Below, piece after piece: positions 16,862-25,491 of a stretch of 48,272 bases of DNA. Within the stretch, counting starts at the first letter, position 1; every line of letters begins with the position of its first letter. Both the position numbers and the translations under genes were made by a program. Below the pieces are notes generated by a model. It was given only the letters and a program-made list of their open reading frames with translations, was not told where the DNA came from and made no database searches. Source of the DNA: an uncultured Opitutales bacterium (lineage in GTDB: Bacteria > Verrucomicrobiota > Verrucomicrobiia > Opitutales > Intestinicryptomonadaceae). The stretch is from positions 1 to 48,272 of the forward strand of contig CALXLX010000019.1 of assembly GCA_944389315.1 (NCBI GenBank), given 5' to 3'.

Positions 16862-18085
16862 ATGCCCAATTTTTCGTACAAAGCGGTTGACAAGAGCGGC
16901 AAGGTCGCGGAGGGCAGCATATCGGCCGCCGACAAGCGCGCCGCCCTAAGAAGCTTGGCGGCTGGCGGTTTAAACGTCTTGAAAATATCGCAGTCCGCGG
17001 AGGCGGCTTCCCGCGTAAAGAAGGGATCAGACGACGAGGTTGTTATAAAGGGAGGGGAGAAGACAGCCCTAGCGTTTTTCAGGAAATTGCTGCAGCTTTG
17101 CAAGTCGGGCACTCCCGTGGGAGACGCGCTGCGCGGGCTCAGCCAGCGTTCTTTAAACAAGAATATGACGGCGCTTTCGCGCCAGATGTACAAATCGCTA
17201 AGCGAGGGCAGAAGCCTTGCCCAGGCGATGGAGGCATATCCGCAGATATTTGAGAAGAGCCTTTGCCATCTTGTAGAGGCGGGCGAGAGCACGGCGAATC
17301 TCGTTCCGGTTTTTGAAAATATAATAGACTATCTGGAAAACCGCCGCGCGCTCAGAAAGCAGGTTGTTGCGGCTCTCGTATATCCGGCGATACTCTTTAC
17401 GGTGGCATTTGCGGTGGTCATGTTGTTTTTGTTCGTCCTGCTTCCGCAGATAGAGACGATGATGAAAAGCCTCGGCGGCCAGATGAGCCTGCCGGTAAAA
17501 ATACTCATGGCCTTCGGTGACTTTATGCTTGCGGGTGGGCCTGTGATATTGGTGCTGGCGGTTTTGGCGGTTCTTGTGGTTATCAAAATAAGGCGCTCTC
17601 CAAACGGAACCCTGGCGACGGACAGATTGTTTTTGAAGATTCCGCTTCTTGGCAAGATAGCCTTTGACGCCGACGTGTGCAGGTTCACAAACCTGATTTC
17701 AACGCTGTTCGATTCCGGAGTGAACACTACGGAGACTTTCAGGTTGGCGGAAAAGTCGGTTAAAAACTCGGACATACGCGCGCGTTTTGCTCTTTGCCGG
17801 ACGGCTGTAAACGACGGTGCGCCTGTGTCTTCGTCGTTTAAAAAATTCGGGCTTCTTGGGGACGACGATATAGACGTCATATCCGTGGGCGACCGCACGG
17901 GCGATATGGTGGAGTGTTTCAAGGAGGTGAAGAACTCCCATATGGAGACTCTCGGCGCCCGCGTGAAATTTGCCATATCGGCCCTTTCCGCGGCGGCGCT
18001 TTTAAGCGCCTTTGCGCTTGTTTTTATGGTTGCATTGGGAATAGTCTCGGCGGTGCTGGGCTTGAGCCAAAGCCTGATAAAATGA
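16862..18085 (+). CDS. gspF: type II secretion inner-membrane platform protein GspF
   Basis: 407 residues with the family start MPNFSYKAVDKSGKVAEGS from the ATG at 16862. A GTG at 16856 adds only two residues. Two homologous T2SF domains are each cytoplasmic and followed by membrane helices (about 170-195, 220-240 and near 375-400). Characteristic motifs are FFRKLLQLCKSGTPVGDALRGLS, the LVEAGESTANLVPVFENIIDYLENR segment, and the second copy with FTNLISTLFDSGVNTTETFRLAEKSV and VGDRTGDMVECFKEV. Last gene of the operon, 12 bases after gspE. Confidence 0.95.
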   Translation: MPNFSYKAVDKSGKVAEGSISAADKRAALRSLAAGGLNVLKISQSAEAASRVKKGSDDEVVIKGGEKTALAFFRKLLQLCKSGTPVGDALRGLSQRSLNKNMTALSRQMYKSLSEGRSLAQAMEAYPQIFEKSLCHLVEAGESTANLVPVFENIIDYLENRRALRKQVVAALVYPAILFTVAFAVVMLFLFVLLPQIETMMKSLGGQMSLPVKILMAFGDFMLAGGPVILVLAVLAVLVVIKIRRSPNGTLATDRLFLKIPLLGKIAFDADVCRFTNLISTLFDSGVNTTETFRLAEKSVKNSDIRARFALCRTAVNDGAPVSSSFKKFGLLGDDDIDVISVGDRTGDMVECFKEVKNSHMETLGARVKFAISALSAAALLSAFALVFMVALGIVSAVLGLSQSLIK

Positions 18086-18118
18086 AGGCGGGGAAGACCA
18101 TGCAAAGGGCCTTTTTTT
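18085..18118 (+). terminator. possible weak terminator after gspF
   Basis: AAGGC (18085-18089) can pair with GCCTT (18109-18113) across a 19-base loop, with T at 18112-18118. The stem is short and the loop large, so it may be inefficient. Confidence 0.3.
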
Positions 18119-18180
18119 AAGGCGTTTTTATATGAAATAAAAATTCGTCAGAGAAAAGATAAACAGGGAGGAAAATCGTT

Positions 18181-19734
18181 ATGAAGGGGTTTATAAAAAG
18201 GTTAATATTGCTTGTGTTCGCATTGTTGGCGGCACTGGCATACGGTGCTGAGCCCTCGAAGACCGTTGGGGATAAGCGTCCGAATGTGTTGATTTTTATT
18301 ACAGACGACGAGAGTTGGCTGGACAGATCCTCCTACGGTTGGTCGAATTTAAACACTCCCAATTTCGATTCCCTGTCCAAGCAGGGGGCATTATTCTCAA
18401 GATGCTATTCCTCAGCTCCAAGCTGCGCTCCTGCGAGGGCGTCGCTGCTTACGGGCAGAAATTTCTGGGAGCTCGAGCAGGGCGCCTATATTCAGGCGTG
18501 GCTGCCCACAAAATTTGCCAGGCTTCCAGATATAATGGAAAAGCATGGTTATGAAGCCGGATTTACCGGGAAAGGTTGGGGGCCGGGGGTTCCGCCTCCA
18601 AATATGCCAGATTTGAGAAACCCGGCGGGGAAGGCGTACAACCGCATAAAGCTCAAAGGCGTTCCCGCGGGGATAAGCCCTATAGATTATGCGGCAAACT
18701 TTGAGGATTTTATCAATAAGAACTCGGGAGGCAAACCGTGGGTTTTCTGGGTGGGCTGCATAGAGCCGCACGGTCCGTATGCGCCCGACGCCCCAAAGCG
18801 TCTGAAGGACGAATTTGGGATGGATCCCGAGAGTATAAAGATGCCCGGATTCATACCCGACAACAAGGAAATGCGCGATACGCGTGCCAGCATTTTTTAC
18901 GAGCTTAAATGGGCAGACAGGGATTTGGGGAAGATTGTGGAGATACTCAGGGAAAAGGGTCTGCTCGACAATACTTTGATATTTATAACCGGAGATAACG
19001 GAACTCAAATTCCCTACTCAAAGGCAACCCCCTACGATTGGGGCGTGCATGTTCCGCTTGCGGTATATTGGAAGGGAAAGATTGTTGAGGGCACGCGCAT
19101 AGACGACTTTGTTAAATTCCCTGATTTCGCGCCTACAATATTGGAGGCTGCGGGAATTCCCATACCGGCCGACATGAGCGGAAAGAGCTTTTTAAAGTCG
19201 CTGCTTTCAGGGAAGTCGGGCAGGGTGGACTCCTCTCGCGACCATGTTGTCACGGGCTTGGAATGGCACGGGGAGCTGCCGCCTTACAACAGTGCTGCGC
19301 GCGCCATAAGGGACGAGAATTACGAATATATAATTAACTATGCGCGCCGTCCTCCCGACAGGATACCCCCGAACCGCGGGCCGAAGAAGCCGGGCGAGGT
19401 TTGGGAGGAACTTTACGACCTTAAGAAAGACCCGTGGACGCTTAAGAATGTCGCGGACGATCCTGCCTACGCCGAGGTCAAAGCCAAGATGGTCGCAAAG
19501 ATGAACGAATATCTGCTCAAAACCGGGGATCCACGGGCCACGGGAGACATGAAAATCTTTGACGAGACGAGAAAATTTGTGGAATCGCGCAAGAGCGACG
19601 GATACGGGAAAAAGAGCCAAAAGGCCCAATCCAAAAAGAAGGCAAACAAGGCCTCTTCGGCAAAAAAGTCGGCTAAGGGCAAAGTCTCTCCGGAGAAAAA
19701 ACCTGCAAAAAAGACGGAGGCTGAGGGAGAGTAA
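18181..19734 (+). CDS. secreted formylglycine-dependent sulfatase
   Basis: Arylsulfatase-superfamily (S1) enzyme removing sulfate esters, probably from host or algal glycans, outside the cytoplasm. 517 residues with a signal peptide (about 1-22). N-terminal metal ligands are in NVLIFITDDESW. The active site is C82-A-P-A-R86 followed by ASLLTGR, the cysteine that maturing enzymes turn into formylglycine. Further ligands are in LIFITGDNGTQ, and WDLY-type C-terminal features appear as WEELYDLKKDPWTLKNVADDP. The last 40 residues are an unusual Lys/Ala/Ser-rich tail. A strong GGGAGG site lies before the ATG. No sulfatase-maturing enzyme is in the window. The next gene starts 3 bases downstream. 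Confidence 0.94.
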   Translation: MKGFIKRLILLVFALLAALAYGAEPSKTVGDKRPNVLIFITDDESWLDRSSYGWSNLNTPNFDSLSKQGALFSRCYSSAPSCAPARASLLTGRNFWELEQGAYIQAWLPTKFARLPDIMEKHGYEAGFTGKGWGPGVPPPNMPDLRNPAGKAYNRIKLKGVPAGISPIDYAANFEDFINKNSGGKPWVFWVGCIEPHGPYAPDAPKRLKDEFGMDPESIKMPGFIPDNKEMRDTRASIFYELKWADRDLGKIVEILREKGLLDNTLIFITGDNGTQIPYSKATPYDWGVHVPLAVYWKGKIVEGTRIDDFVKFPDFAPTILEAAGIPIPADMSGKSFLKSLLSGKSGRVDSSRDHVVTGLEWHGELPPYNSAARAIRDENYEYIINYARRPPDRIPPNRGPKKPGEVWEELYDLKKDPWTLKNVADDPAYAEVKAKMVAKMNEYLLKTGDPRATGDMKIFDETRKFVESRKSDGYGKKSQKAQSKKKANKASSAKKSAKGKVSPEKKPAKKTEAEGE

Positions 19735-19736
19735 AT

Positions 19737-21836
19737 TTGTCCATGGCTTTTCGGGGAAATTTGTACGCTGCGGCGCTGTTGGCCTGCCTTTGCAACATTG
19801 CAGGGGCGGCCGCCAACGACTGCGCGAACTGCCACGAGTACGAATGGAACATGCGCAACTCCTCCAAGGCCATACACCATACATTGGCCGGGCGCAGGCT
19901 TTCCGCAGATTTGGACTCAAAAGTGTTTTCGGGCAGGACCTTTTCCGACGCTTTTGCAACATACAAATTTTTTTCTGAGGGCGGAAAGTTTAAGATTTTC
20001 GTATCGGACAAAGATTCCGGGGAAAATGAGACCTACAATGCGGTTTATTCCATAGGGGTGGATCCGCTTGTCCAGTATGTAGTGGAGTCGGATCGCGGGG
20101 CGTACCAAGTCTTAAATATAGCCTACGATCCCAAGAAGGAAGAGTTTTTCGACGTCTTTTCCGGCGAAAAGAGGCTCAAGGGAGAGTGGGGGCACTGGTT
20201 GTCCAGGGGAATGAACTGGAACTCCAACTGCGCCTATTGCCACAGCGTGTTTTTCAAGAAGAATTACGATTCCGACACAGACTCCTACAAAAGCTCCATG
20301 TTTGAGCCCGGCATAGGGTGCATACAGTGCCATCCGGCCCTGCCTGAGGCGTGCGGACATGAGGAATTGCCGATTTTAAAGAAGCGCCCGACTCCCAGGG
20401 AGCGGATGTTCGCGTGCGCGTCTTGCCACAGCAGGCGCGAGCAGCTCAATGCCGACAGGTTTGCCGCCGGGGGTGAATATTTCGACTCATTCCGCCCCGA
20501 ATTGCCTGTTATAAAAGGCGTGTATTATCCCGACGGCAAGGTAAAGGGGGAGAATTTCGTATTTTCTTCCTTCATGATGTGCAGGCAGTTTACCGCTGGG
20601 CTGACGTGCACCGACTGCCACGACAAACACCTGCTCAGGACATTTCGGCCGGTGGAAGGCAACCAGCTTTGCTTAAGCTGCCATGCACCGGAGGCCCGCG
20701 GTTTTAAGGGGGCTCCCACTATAATTGCCAACGAGCATTCCGCACACCCGGACGGCGAGGGAAATTTATGCGTCAACTGCCATATGCCAAAGACTGTCTA
20801 CATGGGGCGGGACGCAAGGTACGACCACGGCTTTACCTCGCCCGATCCCGTTCTTACAAAGCTTGCCGGCATACCCAACGCATGCTCGCAGTGCCACGAT
20901 AAAATAGACGCGGGCAAACCCGGGAGAGACTTGGATTGGCTGATAGACTATTTTGAAAAACATTGGGGCAGCGAGCGTTTCTTAAACAAGAGGGCAAGGA
21001 GCCTTGCAGTGGCGAGAGCGCACGACGGGGATTTGTCTGACGAGAATAAGTCGGCGCTTTTAAAGTCGCTTGCTGCGGAGGACAATCTGGCTTGGCAGGC
21101 TGCATTGATGAACCTGCTTTTGCCGCGCGCGCAAGACGCGGATGTTCAAGCGGTGTTTGAGAAGATGCTGAAATCCGAGAGCCCGCTAGTGCGCTCCGCT
21201 GCAGTGAGGGGATTGGTGCCGTCCGCGGGCGGGCGAGAAATATTGAAGGGGGCGCTTTCCGACCCGTCGGCCATGGTGCGCATAGATTCGGCATTTTCTC
21301 TGGGGGCGGAAGCTGCCGCAGACAAGGATGCCTTCGCGGAGCTGGTAGAATATTTGCAGTTCAATTCCGACACTCCATTGGGGCTTTTGAAGCGCGCGGA
21401 TTTCTCGTTGAGAAACGGCAAAGCTGCGGAGGCTGAAAAGTTTGCCCTTGCCGCCTTGAAACTTGAGCCTCTAAACCCGGAATTTCGCTGCCAGGCGGCG
21501 GTGATGCTCATGAGAGCCGACATGCCCGACAAGGCCATGTCCTTGCTCAGGCAGGCAAAGGCTGATTTTCCAAATTCTTCGGAGGTATCCTATGCCTTGG
21601 CCCTGCTTTACGCCCAGCTTGGAGATTTGAAATCTGCAATCTCGGAGTTTGAGGCAACGGTGAAGGAAAATCCGGGCTTCTCCCGGGCGTGGTATAACCT
21701 TTCCGTGGCCCATTTTAAAACAGGGAACATAGAGGCCGCTGTAAAAGCGGCCCAAGAAGCCGCCAAGACGGACAGCCAAAACGAGCAGGCATATCTCGAA
21801 CTTGCAAATTTCTACAGGAACAGCGCACAGAGATAA
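19737..21836 (+). CDS. eight-haem cytochrome c with HEAT-like and TPR C-terminal domains
   Basis: 699 residues with a signal peptide (about 1-26). Eight CxxCH haem motifs have their first Cys at residues 29, 165, 195, 227, 291, 312, 345 and 383, as in cytochrome c554-like multihaem proteins. After the haem domain come helical repeats (about 410-540, HEAT-like) and about four TPR units (about 545-695, for example AWYNLSVAHFKTGNIEAAVKAAQEA). It should sit in the periplasm or on the outer membrane and carry electrons or bind a partner. TTG at 19737 has GGGAG 7 bases upstream; ATG at 19743 is the alternative. It is translationally coupled to the sulfatase, although no functional link is known to me. 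A terminator follows. Confidence 0.9.
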   Translation: MSMAFRGNLYAAALLACLCNIAGAAANDCANCHEYEWNMRNSSKAIHHTLAGRRLSADLDSKVFSGRTFSDAFATYKFFSEGGKFKIFVSDKDSGENETYNAVYSIGVDPLVQYVVESDRGAYQVLNIAYDPKKEEFFDVFSGEKRLKGEWGHWLSRGMNWNSNCAYCHSVFFKKNYDSDTDSYKSSMFEPGIGCIQCHPALPEACGHEELPILKKRPTPRERMFACASCHSRREQLNADRFAAGGEYFDSFRPELPVIKGVYYPDGKVKGENFVFSSFMMCRQFTAGLTCTDCHDKHLLRTFRPVEGNQLCLSCHAPEARGFKGAPTIIANEHSAHPDGEGNLCVNCHMPKTVYMGRDARYDHGFTSPDPVLTKLAGIPNACSQCHDKIDAGKPGRDLDWLIDYFEKHWGSERFLNKRARSLAVARAHDGDLSDENKSALLKSLAAEDNLAWQAALMNLLLPRAQDADVQAVFEKMLKSESPLVRSAAVRGLVPSAGGREILKGALSDPSAMVRIDSAFSLGAEAAADKDAFAELVEYLQFNSDTPLGLLKRADFSLRNGKAAEAEKFALAALKLEPLNPEFRCQAAVMLMRADMPDKAMSLLRQAKADFPNSSEVSYALALLYAQLGDLKSAISEFEATVKENPGFSRAWYNLSVAHFKTGNIEAAVKAAQEAAKTDSQNEQAYLELANFYRNSAQR

Positions 21837-21842
21837 TTTTCC

Positions 21843-21869
21843 ATATCCATTTTTCAGATGGATATTTTT
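21843..21869 (+). terminator. intrinsic terminator after the sulfatase-cytochrome pair
   Basis: ATATCCAT (21843-21850) pairs with ATGGATAT (21858-21865) around a 7-base loop, followed by T to 21869. The stem is AT-rich, so it is of moderate strength. Confidence 0.7.
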
Positions 21870-22025
21870 CAGCCGCCATATTCGTTTGCATTGCGCGCTT
21901 TTTCTATGCAAAAAAATACGTTTTTCCTAAAAAAAAGGCGCTGAAGTCTTTCTGGGCCCTTAAGTCGGAGAAATTTATGTCTTGAAAAAAATTCACGCAA
22001 GGCGCAGAACATTGCGCTTTATTTT

Positions 22026-23201
22026 ATGGACGATTTACCCCTACAAGATCCAAAAAGAGGCTCTTACAGATTGGCCGCGTCGACGTTTTTCTTCGCGTCG
22101 GGCATAGTTTTTGCGTCTTGGGCAAGTCGCATACCCGATGTAAAACAGGCTATAGGCCTTGACGACGCAGGCTTGGGCACCGTGCTTTTGGGGCTTCCCC
22201 TCGGACAGATATCCGCAATGGCGCTTTCCGGCTGGCTCGTGGCCAGGTTTTCGAGCAAAATAGTAAGCCATGTGGCGAGCGTCCTATATCCGGGAATGCT
22301 GCTTGTAGTTCCCTTTGCGTCCACGGGCGTGGAGCTGTTTTTGACCCTGCTGCTATTCGGCGTTTTCGCAAATCTAAACAACATATCCATAAACACGCAG
22401 GCCGTTAGCGTAGAGAGGTTTTACCCGCGGACGATAATGGGCACCTTCCACGGGGTATGGTCTTTGGCGGGCTTCGCAGGGGGCGGCTTTGCGTTTTTCT
22501 TTGCGCCATATCTTACGGTGATGCAGCATTTCCTGCTCGTAAACGCCTATACTCTGCTGAATCTGGCCGTATTCGGCCCGAGGCTTTGCCGCACGGATTC
22601 CAAGCCGGAAGCGGATCCGGCCGACGCGGGGAAAACCCGCGGAATGTTCAGCCCCACGCCCTATATAATCACCCTCGGGGTGATAGCTTTCGGGTGCATG
22701 TCCTGCGAGGGAATAATGTACAACTGGAGCATCATATATTATCAAAGCGTGATAGACGCGCCTGAGAATCTCATGCGTTTGGGCTATGTATGCTGCATGG
22801 GCGCAATGGCCGCGGGCAGATTCATGTCCGACTTTTTCGCCGCGCGCTTCGGGGTAATAAACCTTCTGAGGGCGAGCGGGCTGATGATGTTTTCCGGGCT
22901 TATGATTACGGTGCTGTTTCCTCACATAATAATTTCCGCGATAGGATTTCTCGGCGTGGGCTTCGGCGTTTCTGGTGTGATTCCCATGTGCTATAGCGCG
23001 GCGGGCCATTCGCGCAGAATGAGCCCGAGCATAGCAATAGCCACAGTCTCCACCATAGGCTTTCTAGGGTTCTTAATGGGGCCTCCCCTCATAGGATACG
23101 TTGCCTATGCTACCAGCCTAAGGGTGTCGTTTACCCTCATTGCGCTTCTGGGAATTTTGGTTTTCGTGCTTTCAAAATCTTTGAAAAGCAGAATCAATTA
23201 G
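22026..23201 (+). CDS. MFS transporter, YbjJ-like
   Basis: 391-residue inner-membrane protein with about 12 hydrophobic helices. The start FASGIVFASWASRIPDVKQAIGLDDAGLGTVLLGLPLG matches the YbjJ-type branch of the major facilitator superfamily, whose substrates are poorly known; the branch is distantly related to sugar:proton symporters. The central loop (about 185-205) is hydrophilic, as usual between the two six-helix halves. GRFMSDFFAARFG in the second half is a typical MFS loop motif. ATG at 22026 without a clear ribosome site. Between carbohydrate-active genes, uptake of a released sugar is plausible but inferred. Confidence 0.88.
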   Translation: MDDLPLQDPKRGSYRLAASTFFFASGIVFASWASRIPDVKQAIGLDDAGLGTVLLGLPLGQISAMALSGWLVARFSSKIVSHVASVLYPGMLLVVPFASTGVELFLTLLLFGVFANLNNISINTQAVSVERFYPRTIMGTFHGVWSLAGFAGGGFAFFFAPYLTVMQHFLLVNAYTLLNLAVFGPRLCRTDSKPEADPADAGKTRGMFSPTPYIITLGVIAFGCMSCEGIMYNWSIIYYQSVIDAPENLMRLGYVCCMGAMAAGRFMSDFFAARFGVINLLRASGLMMFSGLMITVLFPHIIISAIGFLGVGFGVSGVIPMCYSAAGHSRRMSPSIAIATVSTIGFLGFLMGPPLIGYVAYATSLRVSFTLIALLGILVFVLSKSLKSRIN

Positions 23202-23232
23202 AGTTGCTGCGGCGTTTGCGGTGCTCTAACAT

Positions 23233-24651
23233 ATGGGGGATATGAGAAATCTTCTTACGTTTTTTGCGGCATGGCTTTTGTCTGTATCGTGTATTTTTGC
23301 CGAGATGCGCAAATACGACGATTGTGAAATTTCGCTGATTCCCTCCCGGGCGGACGGTTTGTACAAGACGGGAGAAAAAGTGTATTTCGATTTTACCGCC
23401 ACCCATTTTGGCAAGACTCTTGAAGGGGTTGAGGTTGACTGGACTCTTTCAAAGGACGGCGTTGCTCCGTTTATACGCGGTAAAGGACGGACGGATAGGA
23501 GCGGGAAACTTCAGATAGGTAATATGTCGCTCGAAGAGCCTGGCTTTGTGCATTGCCACGCGATGTTGAAAACCTCGCCCGAAAGGAGGGCGCGCAGCAT
23601 ACATGCCGGGGCTGGAGTTGAGCCGGAAAAAATAATGCCGGCCTTGCCGCCGCCCGCGGATTTCGACGAATATTGGCTCTCCCAGAAGAAGCTGCTTTCG
23701 GACACTCCCTCCAATCTCAAGATTACTCCTCTTGCATTTGACGAGGAGGGCGTTGAATTTTTCGACATAAAGGCCGATTTGCCCGGAGGCAAAAAGCTCT
23801 CTGCGGTTCTCGCAGTGCCGAAGGGGGCCAAAGCCGCTTCTTTGCCTGCGATGGTGACCTGCCATGGGGCCGGCGTTAGAAGCTCTTACGGAATGTCTCG
23901 CGGGGCAAACTCACACCCGGTGTGGTCTCCTGCCCGCTGGGCGAAAAAGGGGATTTTGGCATTAGATTTCAACGCGCTCGGCCTTGAAAATTTCAGGGAA
24001 CACGGGTACTACGACAGCCTTGTAAAAGGCAAATATAGAAACTACTACAACGACAACCCCGACAGCCGGGACACCATATTTTTCCGCGAACTTTACCTGC
24101 GGCTTATGCGCGCCATAGAGGTTGTGTGCTCGCGGCTCGAGTGGGACGGGCGTACTTTAATCGTTGGCGGCAGGAGCCAGGGCGGAGGCCAAGCCATAGC
24201 CGCTGCCGGCCTCTGCGAAAAGGTCACAATGATTTTCTCGCACATACCCGCGATTTGCGATTTGGGCGGAATGAAGGCGTCGCGCGCGGTTGGGTGGCCG
24301 GGCGGTCTTTGCATAGACAAAAAGTACGCCTCCTTGAGCAATTCAGAGAAAATGGCATATACGGGGTCTAAATGGAACGAATCCGCCGTCGAGGCCGCCC
24401 GCTATGTTGACGCGGCAAACTTTGCAAAAAACATAAATTGCGAGGTTTTCATGTCGGTAGGTTTTTGCGACGTCGTTTGTCCGCCCACGACATGTTTTGC
24501 GGCGTTCAACAATATTCCGTCTAAAAACAAGACCATGCTAAACTGCGTGAACATAGGGCATACAAGCTCCGCTCCGGACGCGAAAGATGCCGACGCCCGC
24601 GCGGAGAGGGCCGTCATGGCCCACATAGAAAGGATGAAAAAGCAGCCCTGA
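23233..24651 (+). CDS. secreted acetylxylan/cephalosporin-C esterase-like hydrolase (CE7, AXE1)
   Basis: 472 residues. A signal peptide (about 1-23) is followed by an extra N-terminal beta-rich domain (about 24-130, with VYFDFTATHFGKTLEGVEVDW), then the AXE1 alpha/beta-hydrolase domain. The triad is visible: Ser315 in GGRSQGGG, Asp413 in GFCDVVCPPTTCFAAFN (canonical CPPxT) and His443 in NIGHTSS. CE7 enzymes deacetylate acetylated oligosaccharides. It may act with the neighbouring sulfatase and transporter on decorated glycans, which is inference from context. Start ATG 23233 or 23242. A bidirectional terminator follows. Confidence 0.9.
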   Translation: MGDMRNLLTFFAAWLLSVSCIFAEMRKYDDCEISLIPSRADGLYKTGEKVYFDFTATHFGKTLEGVEVDWTLSKDGVAPFIRGKGRTDRSGKLQIGNMSLEEPGFVHCHAMLKTSPERRARSIHAGAGVEPEKIMPALPPPADFDEYWLSQKKLLSDTPSNLKITPLAFDEEGVEFFDIKADLPGGKKLSAVLAVPKGAKAASLPAMVTCHGAGVRSSYGMSRGANSHPVWSPARWAKKGILALDFNALGLENFREHGYYDSLVKGKYRNYYNDNPDSRDTIFFRELYLRLMRAIEVVCSRLEWDGRTLIVGGRSQGGGQAIAAAGLCEKVTMIFSHIPAICDLGGMKASRAVGWPGGLCIDKKYASLSNSEKMAYTGSKWNESAVEAARYVDAANFAKNINCEVFMSVGFCDVVCPPTTCFAAFNNIPSKNKTMLNCVNIGHTSSAPDAKDADARAERAVMAHIERMKKQP

Positions 24652-24676
24652 GCGACGCCTATGGCTTGCCGCATTG

Positions 24677-24705
24677 AAAAAGCCCCTGTTATAAGGGGCT
24701 TTTTT
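24677..24705. terminator. bidirectional intrinsic terminator between convergent genes
   Basis: AGCCCCT (24681-24687) and AGGGGCT (24694-24700) pair around GTTATA, with A at 24677-24680 on one side and T at 24700-24705 on the other. It can end both the esterase transcript (+) and the minus-strand biosynthetic operon ending at 24769. Confidence 0.9.
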
Positions 24706-24768
24706 GTTCATTGCATTAAGAGTCTTTTGTGGATGCAAAAGATCCGGGCGGCTGGGCAATATTAAAAT

Positions 24769-25491
24769 CTAACAGCTGAGGCCGCCGTCGACTATTATGG
24801 ACTGCCCCGTTATAGATTTTGCCCCGTCCGAACAGAGAAATTCCGCCAGATTGCAAATATCGTCCAAATCCGCAAAGCGGCCTAGGGGGGTTCGGCGTAT
24901 TATGGCAGACTTTTGCTTGTCGTCGAGCGAGCCGGACATATCCGTTTGCATAAACCCTGGACATATGGAATTTACCCGTATGCTCCTTTTGCCGAGTTCC
25001 TTGGCAAGAGAGCGGGTAAGGGCGTCTATAGCGCCTTTTGTGGCTGAATATACCCCGAGTCCAGAATATCCGCGCGCGGAGACTATGGAGCTTATGTTCA
25101 CTATGCAGCCTCCGCCAGATAAAATCATTTCGCGCACTGCGTATTTTGTTAGCAGCAGAGTTCCTCGCAAATTTATGTCTAGCATTTTTTCAATGTCCGA
25201 GTCGGGCAGGGTGGCGAGAACCCCGTCTGAGACTGTGGCTGCGTTGTTTATCAGACAGTCTATCCCGCCGAGAAATTCTGCGGCCGCATTTGCAAGGGCT
25301 GGGATTTCCGTTTTGTCCGACAAATCGAAACGCTCGAATTTAAAAGTTTGCGGATATTCCTTTTGCAGAGCGCCAACGTCTTGATTTCCTCCACGGGAAA
25401 ATCCGAACACTTTGTCTTTGCGCGCCAGAAACCTCCGCGCCAGAGCCAATCCCAAGCCTCTCCCGCAGCCGCTTATAATCATCTTTTTCAT
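24769..25491 (-). CDS. 3-oxoacyl-ACP reductase (SDR), aryl-polyene ketoreductase
   Basis: 240-residue short-chain dehydrogenase, FabG type. Cofactor loop ISGCGRGLGLALA (residues 6-18), NNAATVSDG, catalytic Ser in IVNISSIVSARGYSG and Tyr-x3-Lys in YSATKGAID, and the C-terminal INVDGG-type end SIIVDGGLSC. In this cluster it should reduce the beta-keto group of each extension cycle. The ATG at 25491-25489 forms a 4-base ATGA overlap with the stop of the ligase gene upstream. The open frame runs further back but is basic and non-family there. Last gene of this minus-strand operon. Confidence 0.92.
   Translation of the reverse strand: MKKMIISGCGRGLGLALARRFLARKDKVFGFSRGGNQDVGALQKEYPQTFKFERFDLSDKTEIPALANAAAEFLGGIDCLINNAATVSDGVLATLPDSDIEKMLDINLRGTLLLTKYAVREMILSGGGCIVNISSIVSARGYSGLGVYSATKGAIDALTRSLAKELGKRSIRVNSICPGFMQTDMSGSLDDKQKSAIIRRTPLGRFADLDDICNLAEFLCSDGAKSITGQSIIVDGGLSC

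Noticed and set aside
15754..17292. Minus-strand ORF of 512 codons opposite gspE and gspF
   Set aside because: Antisense to two conserved secretion genes; composition is Ser/Arg-rich shadow sequence without a recognisable fold.
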